From Opitutaceae bacterium (GTDB lineage Bacteria > Verrucomicrobiota > Verrucomicrobiia > Opitutales > Opitutaceae): DNA of 41,662 nucleotides. Positions 28,856 through 38,604 of the stretch are shown piece after piece. The stretch lies in assembly GCA_025360455.1 (NCBI GenBank), contig JANYCF010000037.1:1-41662 (forward strand), read 5' to 3'. The number at the start of each line of letters is the position of its first letter. Position 1 is the stretch's first letter. The translations under genes and the position numbers were made by a program. The notes beneath the pieces were generated by a model. It did no database searches. It was not told the DNA's origin and worked only from the letters and a program-made list of their open reading frames with translations.

Positions 28856-30724
28856 TTAACTCGCGCCCTGCTGCCGATCATAGAGCGATTTATAGAGGGC
28901 GTTGCCGGCGTAGAGCGAGGCGTGGTTACCTTGGGCGACAATCTCGCCTTGGTCGAAAACCAGAATCATCGACGCGTCGCGGATGGTGCTGAAACGGTGG
29001 GCAATGATCAGCACGGTTTTGCCGACAACGAGTTTTTTCAACGCGTCCTGCACGGCGGCTTCACTGTCGGAGTCGAGGGCGCTGGTGGCTTCGTCCAGAA
29101 TGAGAATAGGCGCGGCGCGGAGGAAGGCACGGGCGATGGCGATGCGTTGCTTTTGGCCACCGGAGAGAAGAGTGCCGCGTTCGCCGACCATGGTGTCGTA
29201 GCCTTGGGGCAGTTTGCTGATGAAATCATCGGCGTGAGCATTGCGGGCCGCAGTCATGATTTCGTCGCGCGTAGCGCCCTCGCGACCGAGGGCGAGGTTC
29301 TGATAAATAGTGTCGTTGAAGAGCACAGGTTCCTGGGAAACGAGGGCGATATTCCGGCGTAGGTCGGTGAGCCGCATGGCGCGGAGATCAATGCCATCAA
29401 TCGTGACGCCGCCGCTGGTGACCTCGTAGAAACGCGGCACAAGATTGGCGAAGGTGCTTTTGCCGGCGCCACTGGGGCCGACGAGCGCACAGATCGTACC
29501 GGCGGGAATGCGGGCGGTGATCGTTCGCAACACGGGCTCATCGGGCCGGTAGGCGAAGCCGACGCCGCTGAAGTTAATATTGCCCTGTAACCGGTCGACT
29601 TTTGCCGGGGTGGTTGGATCAGCAATGGTAAGCGGTGTGTGGAGGATTTCTTCGATCCGGTTGAGGGAGGCGGTGCCCTTCGTAAACTGGCTGTGCAGAT
29701 TGCCTAGTTTTTTCATCGGTTCGTAGCATACAAAAAGCGCCCCCACAATCGACACGAACACTGACAGGGTGATACCGGCGTAATAGGCAGAGTAGAGCGA
29801 GAAGGCGATGCCGAGCGAGGCGATGACCTCGATCGACGGGGATAGCATCTGCGAATACTTGACCACCTTGAGCTGAACCCGAAAAAGTTTCTTGGTGGTT
29901 TGCTGGAACAGGCCGATTTCCCGTTCCTCCAGGCTGAAGGCGCGTACCTCCCGGGCGGCTGAAAGGTTCTGGTTCGCAAGATCGGAGATGTCACCGAGCA
30001 GGCGTTGATTTTCCTCAGCGCGGCGCAATAGTTTTCGCCCGATGAACCGCACCGGGAAAACGCAGATCGGGACGGCGGCCAGCGATGCGAGAAATAGTCC
30101 GGCTTCGTGGTTCTTTAGGGAGATCCGGGCCAGAAAGTAAACGGCACTGGCGAGGGTCAGGGGTTGGATAACGAGATCGCTCGCACTGCTGGTAATTACC
30201 TGCTGAATCACTTGAGTATCTGCGGTGAGACGGGAGAGCAGATCGCCGGTGCGGTTCTTGCCAAAATAGCTCAAGGGCAGGTATTGCAAATGGCGGTAGA
30301 GTTCGACTCGCACAGCCTCCAGCACGCCAATGCCGCAATAGCTCATCAGGAAGTTGTTGAAAAAACCGCTGATGGCACGAATGAGAAAGATCAGCGGAAG
30401 CAGCAGCGCGAATAAGGCGACATCCTGCGGAGGCAAGGTGCGGTGGGCCTTGATCTGCTCGGTGCGCGCAGCTTGTTCTGCGATTTCTGCTTGGCTCGGA
30501 CCCGGCTTGCTGGAAAACCAAAATTTCGGCATGCCGCCGATTTTGGCTACGGGAGCAACTTCGTTGCCCGCTGCGTCCGTGAAGATTCTTGGGAAAATCT
30601 CATTCATAACGGTCGGGAGACCGTAGCCGTAAACGATGGCGCTCATCGCGCCAAAAATCAGCGCGAAGGTCAGGGCCAGGCGGCGGCCCCGCAGATAGCG
30701 CAGGTAGGGAAGAAATCGTTTCAT
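28856..30724 (-). CDS. ABC transporter, fused TMD-NBD, MsbA-like lipid/multidrug exporter
   Basis: 622 aa; Walker A 'GPSGAGKST', 'LLSGGQKQRIAIARAFLRAAPILILDEATSALDSDSE', and H-loop 'IIAHRFSTI'. Confidence 0.95.
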   Translation of the reverse strand: MKRFLPYLRYLRGRRLALTFALIFGAMSAIVYGYGLPTVMNEIFPRIFTDAAGNEVAPVAKIGGMPKFWFSSKPGPSQAEIAEQAARTEQIKAHRTLPPQDVALFALLLPLIFLIRAISGFFNNFLMSYCGIGVLEAVRVELYRHLQYLPLSYFGKNRTGDLLSRLTADTQVIQQVITSSASDLVIQPLTLASAVYFLARISLKNHEAGLFLASLAAVPICVFPVRFIGRKLLRRAEENQRLLGDISDLANQNLSAAREVRAFSLEEREIGLFQQTTKKLFRVQLKVVKYSQMLSPSIEVIASLGIAFSLYSAYYAGITLSVFVSIVGALFVCYEPMKKLGNLHSQFTKGTASLNRIEEILHTPLTIADPTTPAKVDRLQGNINFSGVGFAYRPDEPVLRTITARIPAGTICALVGPSGAGKSTFANLVPRFYEVTSGGVTIDGIDLRAMRLTDLRRNIALVSQEPVLFNDTIYQNLALGREGATRDEIMTAARNAHADDFISKLPQGYDTMVGERGTLLSGGQKQRIAIARAFLRAAPILILDEATSALDSDSEAAVQDALKKLVVGKTVLIIAHRFSTIRDASMILVFDQGEIVAQGNHASLYAGNALYKSLYDRQQGAS

Positions 30725-30869
30725 GCGTGGACGAAGTGGGCTCGGGGTAATTGCACTGACGAGCTATGACGAGTCGCGACCGCTGCGTCGAGCGCGTCCC
30801 TTGCGTCACGATAATCCGCCGTGCCGTACGACGGGAAGGGCTGGAGAGAACGTGGAGGGGGAAAGGGCA

Positions 30870-31769
30870 TCAGTCTTTGGCGGAACGCACATCCAAAGCG
30901 TCCCGCAGGCCGTCGCCGAGAAAATTCAGCGAGAGCAGCGTGAGGGAAAAAAGCGAGCCGGGGAAGACGAGGAGCCACCAGGACTCTTCCATTTTCTCCG
31001 CACCATCCTTAATGAGCGTGCCCCACGAGCTCATCGGTATTTGGACGCCCAGGCCGAGAAAACTCAGGAAAGCCTCCAGCAGCATGACCGCAGGAATGGT
31101 GAGCGTCGCGTACACGATTACGGGGCCGAGCAGATTGGGCAGCAGGTGGCGGAAGATAATCCGCTGATGGGAATAGCCGAGGGCACGGGCAGCCTCGATG
31201 AATTCCATTTTCTTCAGCGATTGGATTTGTCCACGCACGATCCGGGACATCGTGATCCATTCCACCGCGCCGATGGCGACGAAGAGCAGGTAGATATCCC
31301 GGCCAAAAAAAACCATGAGCAGAATCACCAATAACGTGAGCGGGAGAGAGTTGATGATGTCGGCCAGTCGCATCATAAAGCTGTCCGTTTTCCCGCCGGC
31401 GTATCCCGCCACCGCGCCGTAGACGACGCCGATGGTGAGGGCCACGGCCATGGCGCATACGCCCACGCCGAGAGAAATGCGCGCGCCCATCATGATTCGC
31501 ACCAGCAGATCGCGGCCCAGCTGATCGGTGCCGAGCCAGTGGGTGAAGCTGGGGGGAGCGAAAGCATTGTTCAGCTCCTGCTCATTATAGGAATAGTGGG
31601 AGAACCAAGGACCAGCGATGCCCAACACCGTGAGGGCGAGTAATATTCCTCCACCGAAAACTGCCAGTCGGTTACGACTCAGCCGGTGCCACGCATCAGT
31701 CCACAACGAATGGCCGGGCTCGATGTTGGCGGGCAGGGAGGGTGGAGTGAGTGTGGAGGTGGATGCCAT
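30870..31769 (-). CDS. ABC transporter permease, DppC/OppC-like
   Basis: 299 aa; 'HWLGTDQLGRDLLVRIMMGARISLGVG', 'EFIEAARALGYSHQRIIFRHLLPNLLGPVIVYATL' EAA loop. Confidence 0.94.
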   Translation of the reverse strand: MASTSTLTPPSLPANIEPGHSLWTDAWHRLSRNRLAVFGGGILLALTVLGIAGPWFSHYSYNEQELNNAFAPPSFTHWLGTDQLGRDLLVRIMMGARISLGVGVCAMAVALTIGVVYGAVAGYAGGKTDSFMMRLADIINSLPLTLLVILLMVFFGRDIYLLFVAIGAVEWITMSRIVRGQIQSLKKMEFIEAARALGYSHQRIIFRHLLPNLLGPVIVYATLTIPAVMLLEAFLSFLGLGVQIPMSSWGTLIKDGAEKMEESWWLLVFPGSLFSLTLLSLNFLGDGLRDALDVRSAKD

Positions 31770-31865
31770 CAGAAAGAATTGACCACCGAGAATATTGAAA
31801 ACACGGAATGGTTCGTTCGTAGTACGCGAGCCTTCTGACTTTCGGTGTATTCCGGGGTGATCATC

Positions 31866-32783
31866 TTATTCAAATCTTAGCTTGGGGTTGAGCCACACTT
31901 GCACGATGTCGGCGGCAAGATTGCAGAGTACGGTCATCGTGCCGTAAAGGACGGCCAATCCGGTGATCAGGCCATAGTCGCGGCTGGCCACGCTGTTGAC
32001 GAATTCGCGACCGAGACCGGGGATTTGGAATATGGTTTCGATGATGAAAGAACCGGTGAGAATACCGGCGATGGCGGGGCCGAGAAATGAAACCACCGGG
32101 GCCAGCCCGCCGCGCAGCGCGTGGCGGAAAATAATGCGGCTCTCACTCGCCCCTTTGGCGCGGGCGGTGCGGATATAATCGAGGTTCAACACTTCCAGCA
32201 GACCGCCGCGGGTGAGCCGCATCAGGTAGGCGGCATAGACGAAGCCGAGGGTGAGCGAGGGCAGGACACGATCATCAGCGTATTCCCAGCCGGAAACGTT
32301 GAACCATTTGAGGTAGATGCCGAAGACCAGGGCGAGGATCGGGCCGAGCACGAAAGTCGGTACGCAGATTCCGATCAGGCCGGTGACGGAGCAGAGATAA
32401 TCGAGCCAGGTGTTGCGTCGCGCGGCGGCGAGGATGCCGAGAGGCAGGCCGAGCAGGAGGGCGACGCTGAGGGCGAGGCCACCGAGTTCAAGCGAGGCGG
32501 GGATTTTGGCGGCGATGATTTCGTTGACCGTGCGGTTGGTGAATTTGAACGATGGACCGAAATCGCCTTGGAGCAAGTGGCCAAGGTAGGTGACGTATTG
32601 CCGCCAGAGTGGTTGATCGAGGCCGTAGTGTGCGTTCAGGTTTTTGAGGATTTCCGGCGAGACGGCTTTTTCCGCAGTGAAGGGGCCGCCCGGTACGAAA
32701 CGCACCATGAAGAAGGTGAGCGTCACAATGACGAACAGCACCGGGACAAGTTGCAGCAGACGGCGGAAGACGAAACGTAGCAT
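31866..32783 (-). CDS. ABC transporter permease, DppB/OppB-like
   Basis: 305 aa; 'RRLLQLVPVLFVIVTLTFFMVRFVPGGPF', 'DYIRTARAKGASESRIIFRHALRGGLAPVVSFLGP' EAA loop. Confidence 0.94.
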   Translation of the reverse strand: MLRFVFRRLLQLVPVLFVIVTLTFFMVRFVPGGPFTAEKAVSPEILKNLNAHYGLDQPLWRQYVTYLGHLLQGDFGPSFKFTNRTVNEIIAAKIPASLELGGLALSVALLLGLPLGILAAARRNTWLDYLCSVTGLIGICVPTFVLGPILALVFGIYLKWFNVSGWEYADDRVLPSLTLGFVYAAYLMRLTRGGLLEVLNLDYIRTARAKGASESRIIFRHALRGGLAPVVSFLGPAIAGILTGSFIIETIFQIPGLGREFVNSVASRDYGLITGLAVLYGTMTVLCNLAADIVQVWLNPKLRFE

Positions 32784-32851
32784 CGGCCCGAAGTGAGAGT
32801 GAAAGTGAAAGTGACCGCAAGCCCGGCGGTGGGGAGGTCACTTGCCGTACG

Positions 32852-32874
32852 GTAGGAGCGGCTTTATGCCGCGA
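32852..32874. repeat. REP-like palindrome
   Basis: gtaggagcggctttatgccgcga: GTAG head followed by GCGGC/GCCGC stem. Confidence 0.6.
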
Positions 32875-32883
32875 GGTGTATTC

Positions 32884-32968
32884 GTAGCCGCGTTGGAGCG
32901 GAAGCGACAACGCGGTGCGCGTAGAGGCGCAGACCGCGTTTTCGGGCTACGCCCTCAAACGCGGCTAC
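32884..32968. repeat. Intergenic palindromic repeat, copy 2
   Basis: gtagccgcgttggag ... ctcaaacgcggctac, same family as 28734-28802. Confidence 0.8.
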
Positions 32969-32987
32969 TCGGCTGCTGGGATTGACG

Positions 32988-33009
32988 GTGGGAGCAAGCA
33001 CGCTCCCAC
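32988..33009. repeat. REP-like hairpin / possible 3' end of rmlA transcript
   Basis: gtgggagc-aagcac-gctcccac, perfect 8-bp inverted repeat 20 nt past the rmlA stop. Confidence 0.6.
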
Positions 33010-33029
33010 AAAATAACGAATCAATCGAC

Positions 33030-33908
33030 CTACGCCAGCAGTCGCTTCAGGTATTCGCCGTAGGAGGATTTACCGAGCTTTTTGATGTTCGCTTCCAAGC
33101 CAGCACGGTCGATCCAAGTTTTCTTGTAAGCGATTTCTTCGAGGCAGGCGATCTTCAGGCCGGTGCGATTTTCCAGTACATGGACAAATTGCGCGGCTTC
33201 GATGAGAGAATCGTGAGTGCCGGTATCAAGCCAGGCGGTGCCGCGACCGAAGAGTTCGACGTGGAGTTTATTGCACTCGAGGTAAAGTCGGTTGAGATCG
33301 GTGATCTCGAGCTCGCCGCGGTGGGAAGGCTTGAGGGAGCGGGCCATGGCGACGACGTCTTGGTCGTAGAAATAAAGTCCGGGGACGGCGTAATTGGATT
33401 TGGGTTGCGCGGGTTTTTCTTCGAGAGAAAGCACGCGGCCGTCCTGGGCGAATTCGACCACGCCATAGGCGGTGGGATTGGCGACGTGATAGCCGAAAAT
33501 CGTGGAGCCGTCAGTGCGGGTACTGGCTTCGGCGAGGGAATTGACGAATTCGGCGCCGTAGAAAAGATTGTCACCGAGGACGAGGGCGGAGGTTTCCTTG
33601 CCGGTAAGAAAACCGGTGTCGCCGGCGATGTGGAAGGCTTGGGCGAGGCCGTCGGGGCTGGGCTGCTCGGCGTAGCTGAACTTCATGCCGAGATTGGTGC
33701 CATCGCCGAGGAGTTTCCGGAACAGCGGTAAATCCTGCGGGGTGGAGATGATGAGGACTTCACGAATGTCGGCGAGCATCAGCACGGACAGCGGATAATA
33801 AATCATCGGCTTGTCGTAAACCGGCATGAGCTGTTTCGAGACGGCGATGGTCAGGGGGTAGAGCCGGGTGCCGGAGCCACCGGCGAGGATGATGCCTTTG
33901 CGATTCAT
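33030..33908 (-). CDS. rmlA: Glucose-1-phosphate thymidylyltransferase
   Basis: 292 aa; '[70 protein letters not shown]'. Confidence 0.97.
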   Translation of the reverse strand: MNRKGIILAGGSGTRLYPLTIAVSKQLMPVYDKPMIYYPLSVLMLADIREVLIISTPQDLPLFRKLLGDGTNLGMKFSYAEQPSPDGLAQAFHIAGDTGFLTGKETSALVLGDNLFYGAEFVNSLAEASTRTDGSTIFGYHVANPTAYGVVEFAQDGRVLSLEEKPAQPKSNYAVPGLYFYDQDVVAMARSLKPSHRGELEITDLNRLYLECNKLHVELFGRGTAWLDTGTHDSLIEAAQFVHVLENRTGLKIACLEEIAYKKTWIDRAGLEANIKKLGKSSYGEYLKRLLA

Positions 33909-33956
33909 AGGGAGAAATGATGGGGGAAAGCTAAGACTGAGCGCGCGATATCACGA

Positions 33957-35009
33957 TTACGTTTTACCTAGCCGTTCCAATTTGTACGACCCGTCGAAGA
34001 TGCCTTTGCACCAGGCTTCGTTATCGAGGTACCATTGGACGGTTTTGTGGAAACCTGAGGAATGGTCCTGCTTCGGCGTCCAACCGAGCTCGCGTTTGAT
34101 CTTCGTGGCGTCGATCGCGTAGCGGAGATCGTGGCCGGGGCGGTCGGTGACGTAGGTGATCTGGGAATCGTATTGCTTGCCGTCGGCGCGGGGGCGGAGC
34201 TCATCGAGCAGCGAACAGAGCAGGCGGACGAGATCGATGTTTTTGCGTTCGTTGTTGCCGCCGATGTTGTAGGTTTCGCCGAGTTTTCCATGGGCGATGA
34301 CCGTGTGCAGGGCCTCGGCATGATCCACGACGTAGAGCCAATCGCGGATATTTTCACCCCTGCCGTACACCGGAATCGGATCGCCGCGCAGCGCTTTGAG
34401 GATGACGACAGGAATGAGTTTTTCGGGGAACTGGTAGGGGCCGTAGTTATTCGAGCAATTGGTGACGAGCACCGGCAGCTTGAAGGTGTCGGCCCAAGAG
34501 CGCGCGAGGTGGTCGGAGGCGGCTTTGCTGGCGGAGTAGGGCGAGTGCGGATCGTAGGGTGTATGTTCGGTGAAGAAACCGGTTTCGCCGAGAGAACCGT
34601 AAACCTCGTCAGTCGAGACGTGAAGGAAGCGAAAGCGGTCTTTGGCCGGGCCGGTCAGTTTATCGAAGTGTCCCCGGGCGGCTTGTAACAAGGTGAAGGT
34701 GCCCACGACATTCGTCTGAATGAAGGCGCCGGGACCGTCGATGGAGCGGTCCACATGACTCTCGGCCGCGAGGTGCATCACCCAATCGGGGGAGAAATCG
34801 GCGAAGATTTTCGCCATGGCGGTGGCGTCACAGATATCCGCCTTGGCAAAACGGTAGCGCGGATTGGTGGCGAGGTCGTCGAGCGAGTGCCGGTTGCCGG
34901 CGTAAGTGAGGGCATCGACATTCAGCACCGTGTGCTCCGTGGTGGTGATAAGCAGACGAACGAGATTGCTGCCGATAAAGCCGGCGCCGCCGGTAACGAG
35001 GATATTCAT
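33957..35009 (-). CDS. rmlB: dTDP-glucose 4,6-dehydratase
   Basis: 350 aa; '[20 protein letters not shown]', '[15 protein letters not shown]', '[12 protein letters not shown]', '[15 protein letters not shown]'. Confidence 0.97.
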   Translation of the reverse strand: MNILVTGGAGFIGSNLVRLLITTTEHTVLNVDALTYAGNRHSLDDLATNPRYRFAKADICDATAMAKIFADFSPDWVMHLAAESHVDRSIDGPGAFIQTNVVGTFTLLQAARGHFDKLTGPAKDRFRFLHVSTDEVYGSLGETGFFTEHTPYDPHSPYSASKAASDHLARSWADTFKLPVLVTNCSNNYGPYQFPEKLIPVVILKALRGDPIPVYGRGENIRDWLYVVDHAEALHTVIAHGKLGETYNIGGNNERKNIDLVRLLCSLLDELRPRADGKQYDSQITYVTDRPGHDLRYAIDATKIKRELGWTPKQDHSSGFHKTVQWYLDNEAWCKGIFDGSYKLERLGKT

Positions 35010-35020
35010 AAACGAGAGGA

Positions 35021-35896
35021 TCAGGCAGTGGCTTTGACCCAGCGACGCAGGTCGCGTTCGACGGCTTCGTGGACTTCGGTCATCTTGATGCCGACGGAGG
35101 CGAGCTTGGTGGAGTTCATGGTGCAGTTGGAACGGGGCGTCTTGGCCGCGAGCGTCATGAACTGGGATTCGTCCTTAAAGAATTGGAAATCCTTGTTCGA
35201 GACACCGGTTTTTTTGATCAGCTCGACGACACCGCGCGTGGTGACGTAGCCGGGGTTCGTTATGTTGTAGATGCCGAACGGTACGCGTTTCTCCCAGCAC
35301 GCGAAGGTGGATTCGACAAATTCCTCCAGTTGGGAAATGGAGTTTTCCGCTTCGAGCAGAGTGTTGTAGCGAAGAAGCTTGGTCAGGTAGTTCCGGGGAT
35401 TATCGATCTGGTTGAAAGGAATGCGCAGGCGCCAGATAAAGAGATTGGAATAGCTGGACAGTACTTCTTCGCCGAGCGCTTTGGTGCCGGAGTAGAAACT
35501 GCAGTTGTTGGTGCGGAAACTGAAATTGGGCGTGTCCGTTTCAGTGAAGCCCGAGCCATCGGGCCGAGAGCCGGTGAAGATGCAGCCGGAGGAAACGTGG
35601 CCCCAAGGTACGCCAGCGTCGGTGCAGGCTTGGGCGATGATCCCGGGAAGGACGGCGTTACCCATGACGCAATCGGCCTTGTGCAGCTCGCAGGCATCGA
35701 CATTGGGTTTGCCAGTGTAGCCGGCGGCGTTGATGAGGAAGGCCGGCTTTTCGCGACGGAGGAGCTCGGTTAACGCCGCTTGGTTGGTGTAGTCGAAATC
35801 AGCCCGGCGCAGATTGCGAAAGGGCAGGCCTTTGCGCTGGAGCATGGCCTGATAAGCCGCACCCACATAACCGGAGCCACCTAGAAGGTATATCAT
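35021..35896 (-). CDS. RmlD-like NAD(P)-dependent sugar-nucleotide reductase/epimerase
   Basis: From Met at 35896: '[16 protein letters not shown]', '[16 protein letters not shown]', '[10 protein letters not shown]', '[10 protein letters not shown]', C-terminal '[19 protein letters not shown]' resembling RmlD/NRS-ER-type proteins. Confidence 0.75.
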   Translation of the reverse strand: MIYLLGGSGYVGAAYQAMLQRKGLPFRNLRRADFDYTNQAALTELLRREKPAFLINAAGYTGKPNVDACELHKADCVMGNAVLPGIIAQACTDAGVPWGHVSSGCIFTGSRPDGSGFTETDTPNFSFRTNNCSFYSGTKALGEEVLSSYSNLFIWRLRIPFNQIDNPRNYLTKLLRYNTLLEAENSISQLEEFVESTFACWEKRVPFGIYNITNPGYVTTRGVVELIKKTGVSNKDFQFFKDESQFMTLAAKTPRSNCTMNSTKLASVGIKMTEVHEAVERDLRRWVKATA

Positions 35897-35953
35897 AGAG
35901 GCGCTACTAGGGACATGATTCCGCAACGGGTCAAAGCCCGATTATAGGACAGA

Positions 35954-36730
35954 CTATTTTCGCCGATAATCCCCGCGGCTGAAATATTTTTCCAACCAGA
36001 GGTAGGCGCAAATAAAGAAGTAACGGCTGCCCATCTCCTTGATTTTAAGTTTGGCTTCGCCGTATTTGCGGTTGCGCCAGGAAATAGGGATGACGGTCCA
36101 CGAGTAGCCGCGGACAATCGATTTCAAGGGAATTTCCACGGTGAGATTGAAGTGCGGGGCCAGAAACGGCTTGCAGCCATCGATGACGGTGCGGCGGTAG
36201 GCTTTGAAGGCGTTGGTGGTGTCATTTAGCGCGATGTTGAAACCGAGGCGCACGAGAAAATTGGCAAGACGGTTCACCAGCAATTTTATCCGCGGGTAGT
36301 CGATCACTTCGCCGCCTTTGATGAATCGGCTGCCGAAGACGCACTCCCAGCCTTCATTGAGCAGTCGCCAGTACTTGACGGCATCTGCCGGAGAGTCCGA
36401 GGCATCGGCCATCATGATAACACAGGCATCGCCCTTCATGTGCTGGAGGCCGTAGGTCACAGCCCGACCAAAACCGTGCAGTCCGAGATTTTGCACCGGA
36501 GCGAGGGTGGGGATTATCTCCCGCAACTCCTGTAACACGGCCCAAGTTCGATCACTGCTCCCATCATCCACGACGATGATTTCGTGAGGCACGCCTTCGC
36601 GGGTGAACGTGGAAAAAATATCCGCCAGGGTGGACGGCAATGAATCCTGTTCGTCGCGGGCCGGAATAATGACCGAGTACAGATCGAGAGTCGAAGGGGC
36701 GAAGGGTGGTCGGGAACGGGGCGTCAACAT
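35954..36730 (-). CDS. Glycosyltransferase family 2 (dolichol-phosphate-mannose-synthase-like)
   Basis: 'YSVIIPARDEQDSLPSTLADIFSTF...HEIIVVDDGSSDRTWAVLQEL...GLHGFGRAVTYGLQHMKGDACVIMMADASDSPADA'. Likely Met at 36730. Confidence 0.92.
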   Translation of the reverse strand: MLTPRSRPPFAPSTLDLYSVIIPARDEQDSLPSTLADIFSTFTREGVPHEIIVVDDGSSDRTWAVLQELREIIPTLAPVQNLGLHGFGRAVTYGLQHMKGDACVIMMADASDSPADAVKYWRLLNEGWECVFGSRFIKGGEVIDYPRIKLLVNRLANFLVRLGFNIALNDTTNAFKAYRRTVIDGCKPFLAPHFNLTVEIPLKSIVRGYSWTVIPISWRNRKYGEAKLKIKEMGSRYFFICAYLWLEKYFSRGDYRRK

Positions 36731-36769
36731 GAAGGTTTCCTGAGAAAGGGTAAATCGCGCAGTCAAAAC

Positions 36770-37843
36770 TCAGAGTGGAGCCGAGAGGTCAAGCCAGCCG
36801 GGATTTTTTTCGGCGTGGAGCGCGATTTCTTCGAGAATGGCGGTCGTCGTCGTGGCGGGTTGCCAAGCCCATAAACGCGTGGCTTTGGCGTGGTCGAGCA
36901 CGATCCACGGGATGTCGAACGAGCGCGGCGTCCCATCCTGCGCGACGGTATGCGGACCCAAACGAACGGTGCACCAATTGCTGAGTTGCTTGAGTGACAT
37001 GGCAGAGCTGCTCCCACCTGAGATATTGGCGAGACGATCGGTCGCGGGAATCTTGGGCGAGGCAAATTGCTTTTCCAAGAGCGGGACGAGGTCGCGCGGA
37101 TGCAGGCAATCACGCACTTGGTGGCCGAGGCCGCCAAAGCCCAGATATTTGAGCGGGCGTTTCTGCCTCCACGCATTGATCCAATACGCAAAAATCCCCT
37201 GATCGGCGCGACCGAACTGACCCGCACCCGCCAACACCCCGCAGCGGTTGATAAACACCGGAAAACCGAAGGTCTCGCCGTATTCGAGCGCGAGCGCTTC
37301 GGAGGCGAGCTTGGTGGCACCATAGAGTGAGATCGGGGCGGTGGTGGCGAAGGTTTCGTCGAGCCCGGCGACGCTCAAACCGGAAGGAAGGCTTGCTTTG
37401 TTATCCGGGATGAACGCTTCGTTCACCACCGTCACCGGCAGGGCGGCGAGCGGCGTGATGGCGTACACCCGGCTGGTGGATAACAGGACGAAGCCCGCCT
37501 TGTGGGTTTTGCAGTATTCGAGGAGGTTGACGGTGCCGCTGAGATTATGCTCCACGAGCTGGCGCGAACTCGTTTTGCCGTCGACGCCGGCGAGCACGCT
37601 GGGGTTGGCGGCGGCATCGATGACGAAATCGACGGCGGGTAACGTCTCAAGGTCGCTGGCGGCGCGCAGGTCGGCATGATATAATTTTACGCCCAGCGCT
37701 TTTAGTTCGGCACGATTGCTTTCGCTGCCGGGACGGATGAAATTATCGAAGCCGAAAATGTGATGGCCGCGACCCGAGGCGAGGAGAGATTTGGCGAGCG
37801 TGCTGCCGACAAAACCGCAAATACCGGAAATCAGGATGCGCAT
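36770..37843 (-). CDS. NAD-dependent epimerase/dehydratase (CDP-paratose 2-epimerase-like)
   Basis: 357 aa; 'MRILISGICGFVGSTLAKSLLASG...FGFDNFIRPGSESNRAELKALGVKLYHADLRA', 'YGATKLASEALALEYGETFGFPVFINRCGVLAGAGQFG'. Confidence 0.85.
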   Translation of the reverse strand: MRILISGICGFVGSTLAKSLLASGRGHHIFGFDNFIRPGSESNRAELKALGVKLYHADLRAASDLETLPAVDFVIDAAANPSVLAGVDGKTSSRQLVEHNLSGTVNLLEYCKTHKAGFVLLSTSRVYAITPLAALPVTVVNEAFIPDNKASLPSGLSVAGLDETFATTAPISLYGATKLASEALALEYGETFGFPVFINRCGVLAGAGQFGRADQGIFAYWINAWRQKRPLKYLGFGGLGHQVRDCLHPRDLVPLLEKQFASPKIPATDRLANISGGSSSAMSLKQLSNWCTVRLGPHTVAQDGTPRSFDIPWIVLDHAKATRLWAWQPATTTTAILEEIALHAEKNPGWLDLSAPL

Positions 37844-37919
37844 GTTGAGGGAGACAAACAGAGCCGGCTCAGCAGGTGAAGCGGGAAATTGCGCCAGTGT
37901 GGTGCAAGCAAAGTTGCTT

Positions 37920-38005
37920 CACTTGTAGGAGCCTGTTTACAGGCGATGGGTGGTGCGAGAGACAGAGGAAACTCCGAGTCGCCTGTAAACAGGCCCCTAC
38001 AAGTG
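37920..38005. repeat. REPIN-like inverted pair of palindromes
   Basis: Left arm cacttgtaggagcctgtttacaggcga (37920-37946) pairs with right arm tcgcctgtaaacaggcccctacaagtg (37979-38005), one mismatch; each arm also holds its own gcctgt/acaggc hairpin. Confidence 0.85.
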
Positions 38006-38604
38006 GAATTCCGAACGATGCCATTATAGCTCGAACTTAGCGTACCCCGCGCCAGTGACTTGAGTGGGCGCATCACAGTTTTTGGCTTATCCTCAATTCC
38101 CTCCTGGGTAGGTGGCGCACTGGTCGCGCACGGACCCGCTTGATCGTTCCCTTCTCTCATTCGATTGCGCCCTCGTGCCGCGCTGACACAAAGCCAAGCC
38201 ACGCGAAAAAACAATCACTCGAACTTATGTGTTAAGGAACGCCCCGAAACTCGGTGCCGAATGCCGTTGCCGTATTCTCAGTCAAGAGTGAACTCGTGAC
38301 CTCTGCTGAATTTCCCAGTCATGTTTTTTGAGCGGTTAGGCGTTGGGAAAAAATTCCTTCGGCTGAGTACGAGATTTAGCTCTCGTTATCAGGAATAGGG
38401 AAAGTGTCGAGAGCAGGAAGGTTTCTTCTGTCGCTTGGCCTCGAGCGGCGAGCGCAAATCATAACGCGGCCGGGCTGAAACTGAATCCAGGGGCGAGAGC
38501 CGGCCCCGTGCGAATGAGCGAATGGTGAGTTTGGCCGAGTGGGTGCGTTTTTCGGCAGACTGCCTTACCCGAGCCGATGCGATGGGAGGAGGTTTAAAGG
38601 CCAA

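Noticed and set aside
32121-32780. 219-aa acidic plus-strand ORF opposite the oppB-like gene
   Set aside because: Glu/Asp/Ala-rich composition is what antisense of a hydrophobic permease gives.
32797-32815. Simple repeat gtgaaagtgaaagtga upstream of the oppB-like gene
   Set aside because: Short low-complexity tract; nothing supports a function.
37831-38214. 127-aa minus-strand ORF covering the REPIN-like element
   Set aside because: Overlaps repeats and the start of the epimerase gene; implausible composition.
38389-38604. 71-aa minus-strand ORF downstream of the response regulator
   Set aside because: Arg/Ser/Pro-rich, no motif, no support beyond an open frame.
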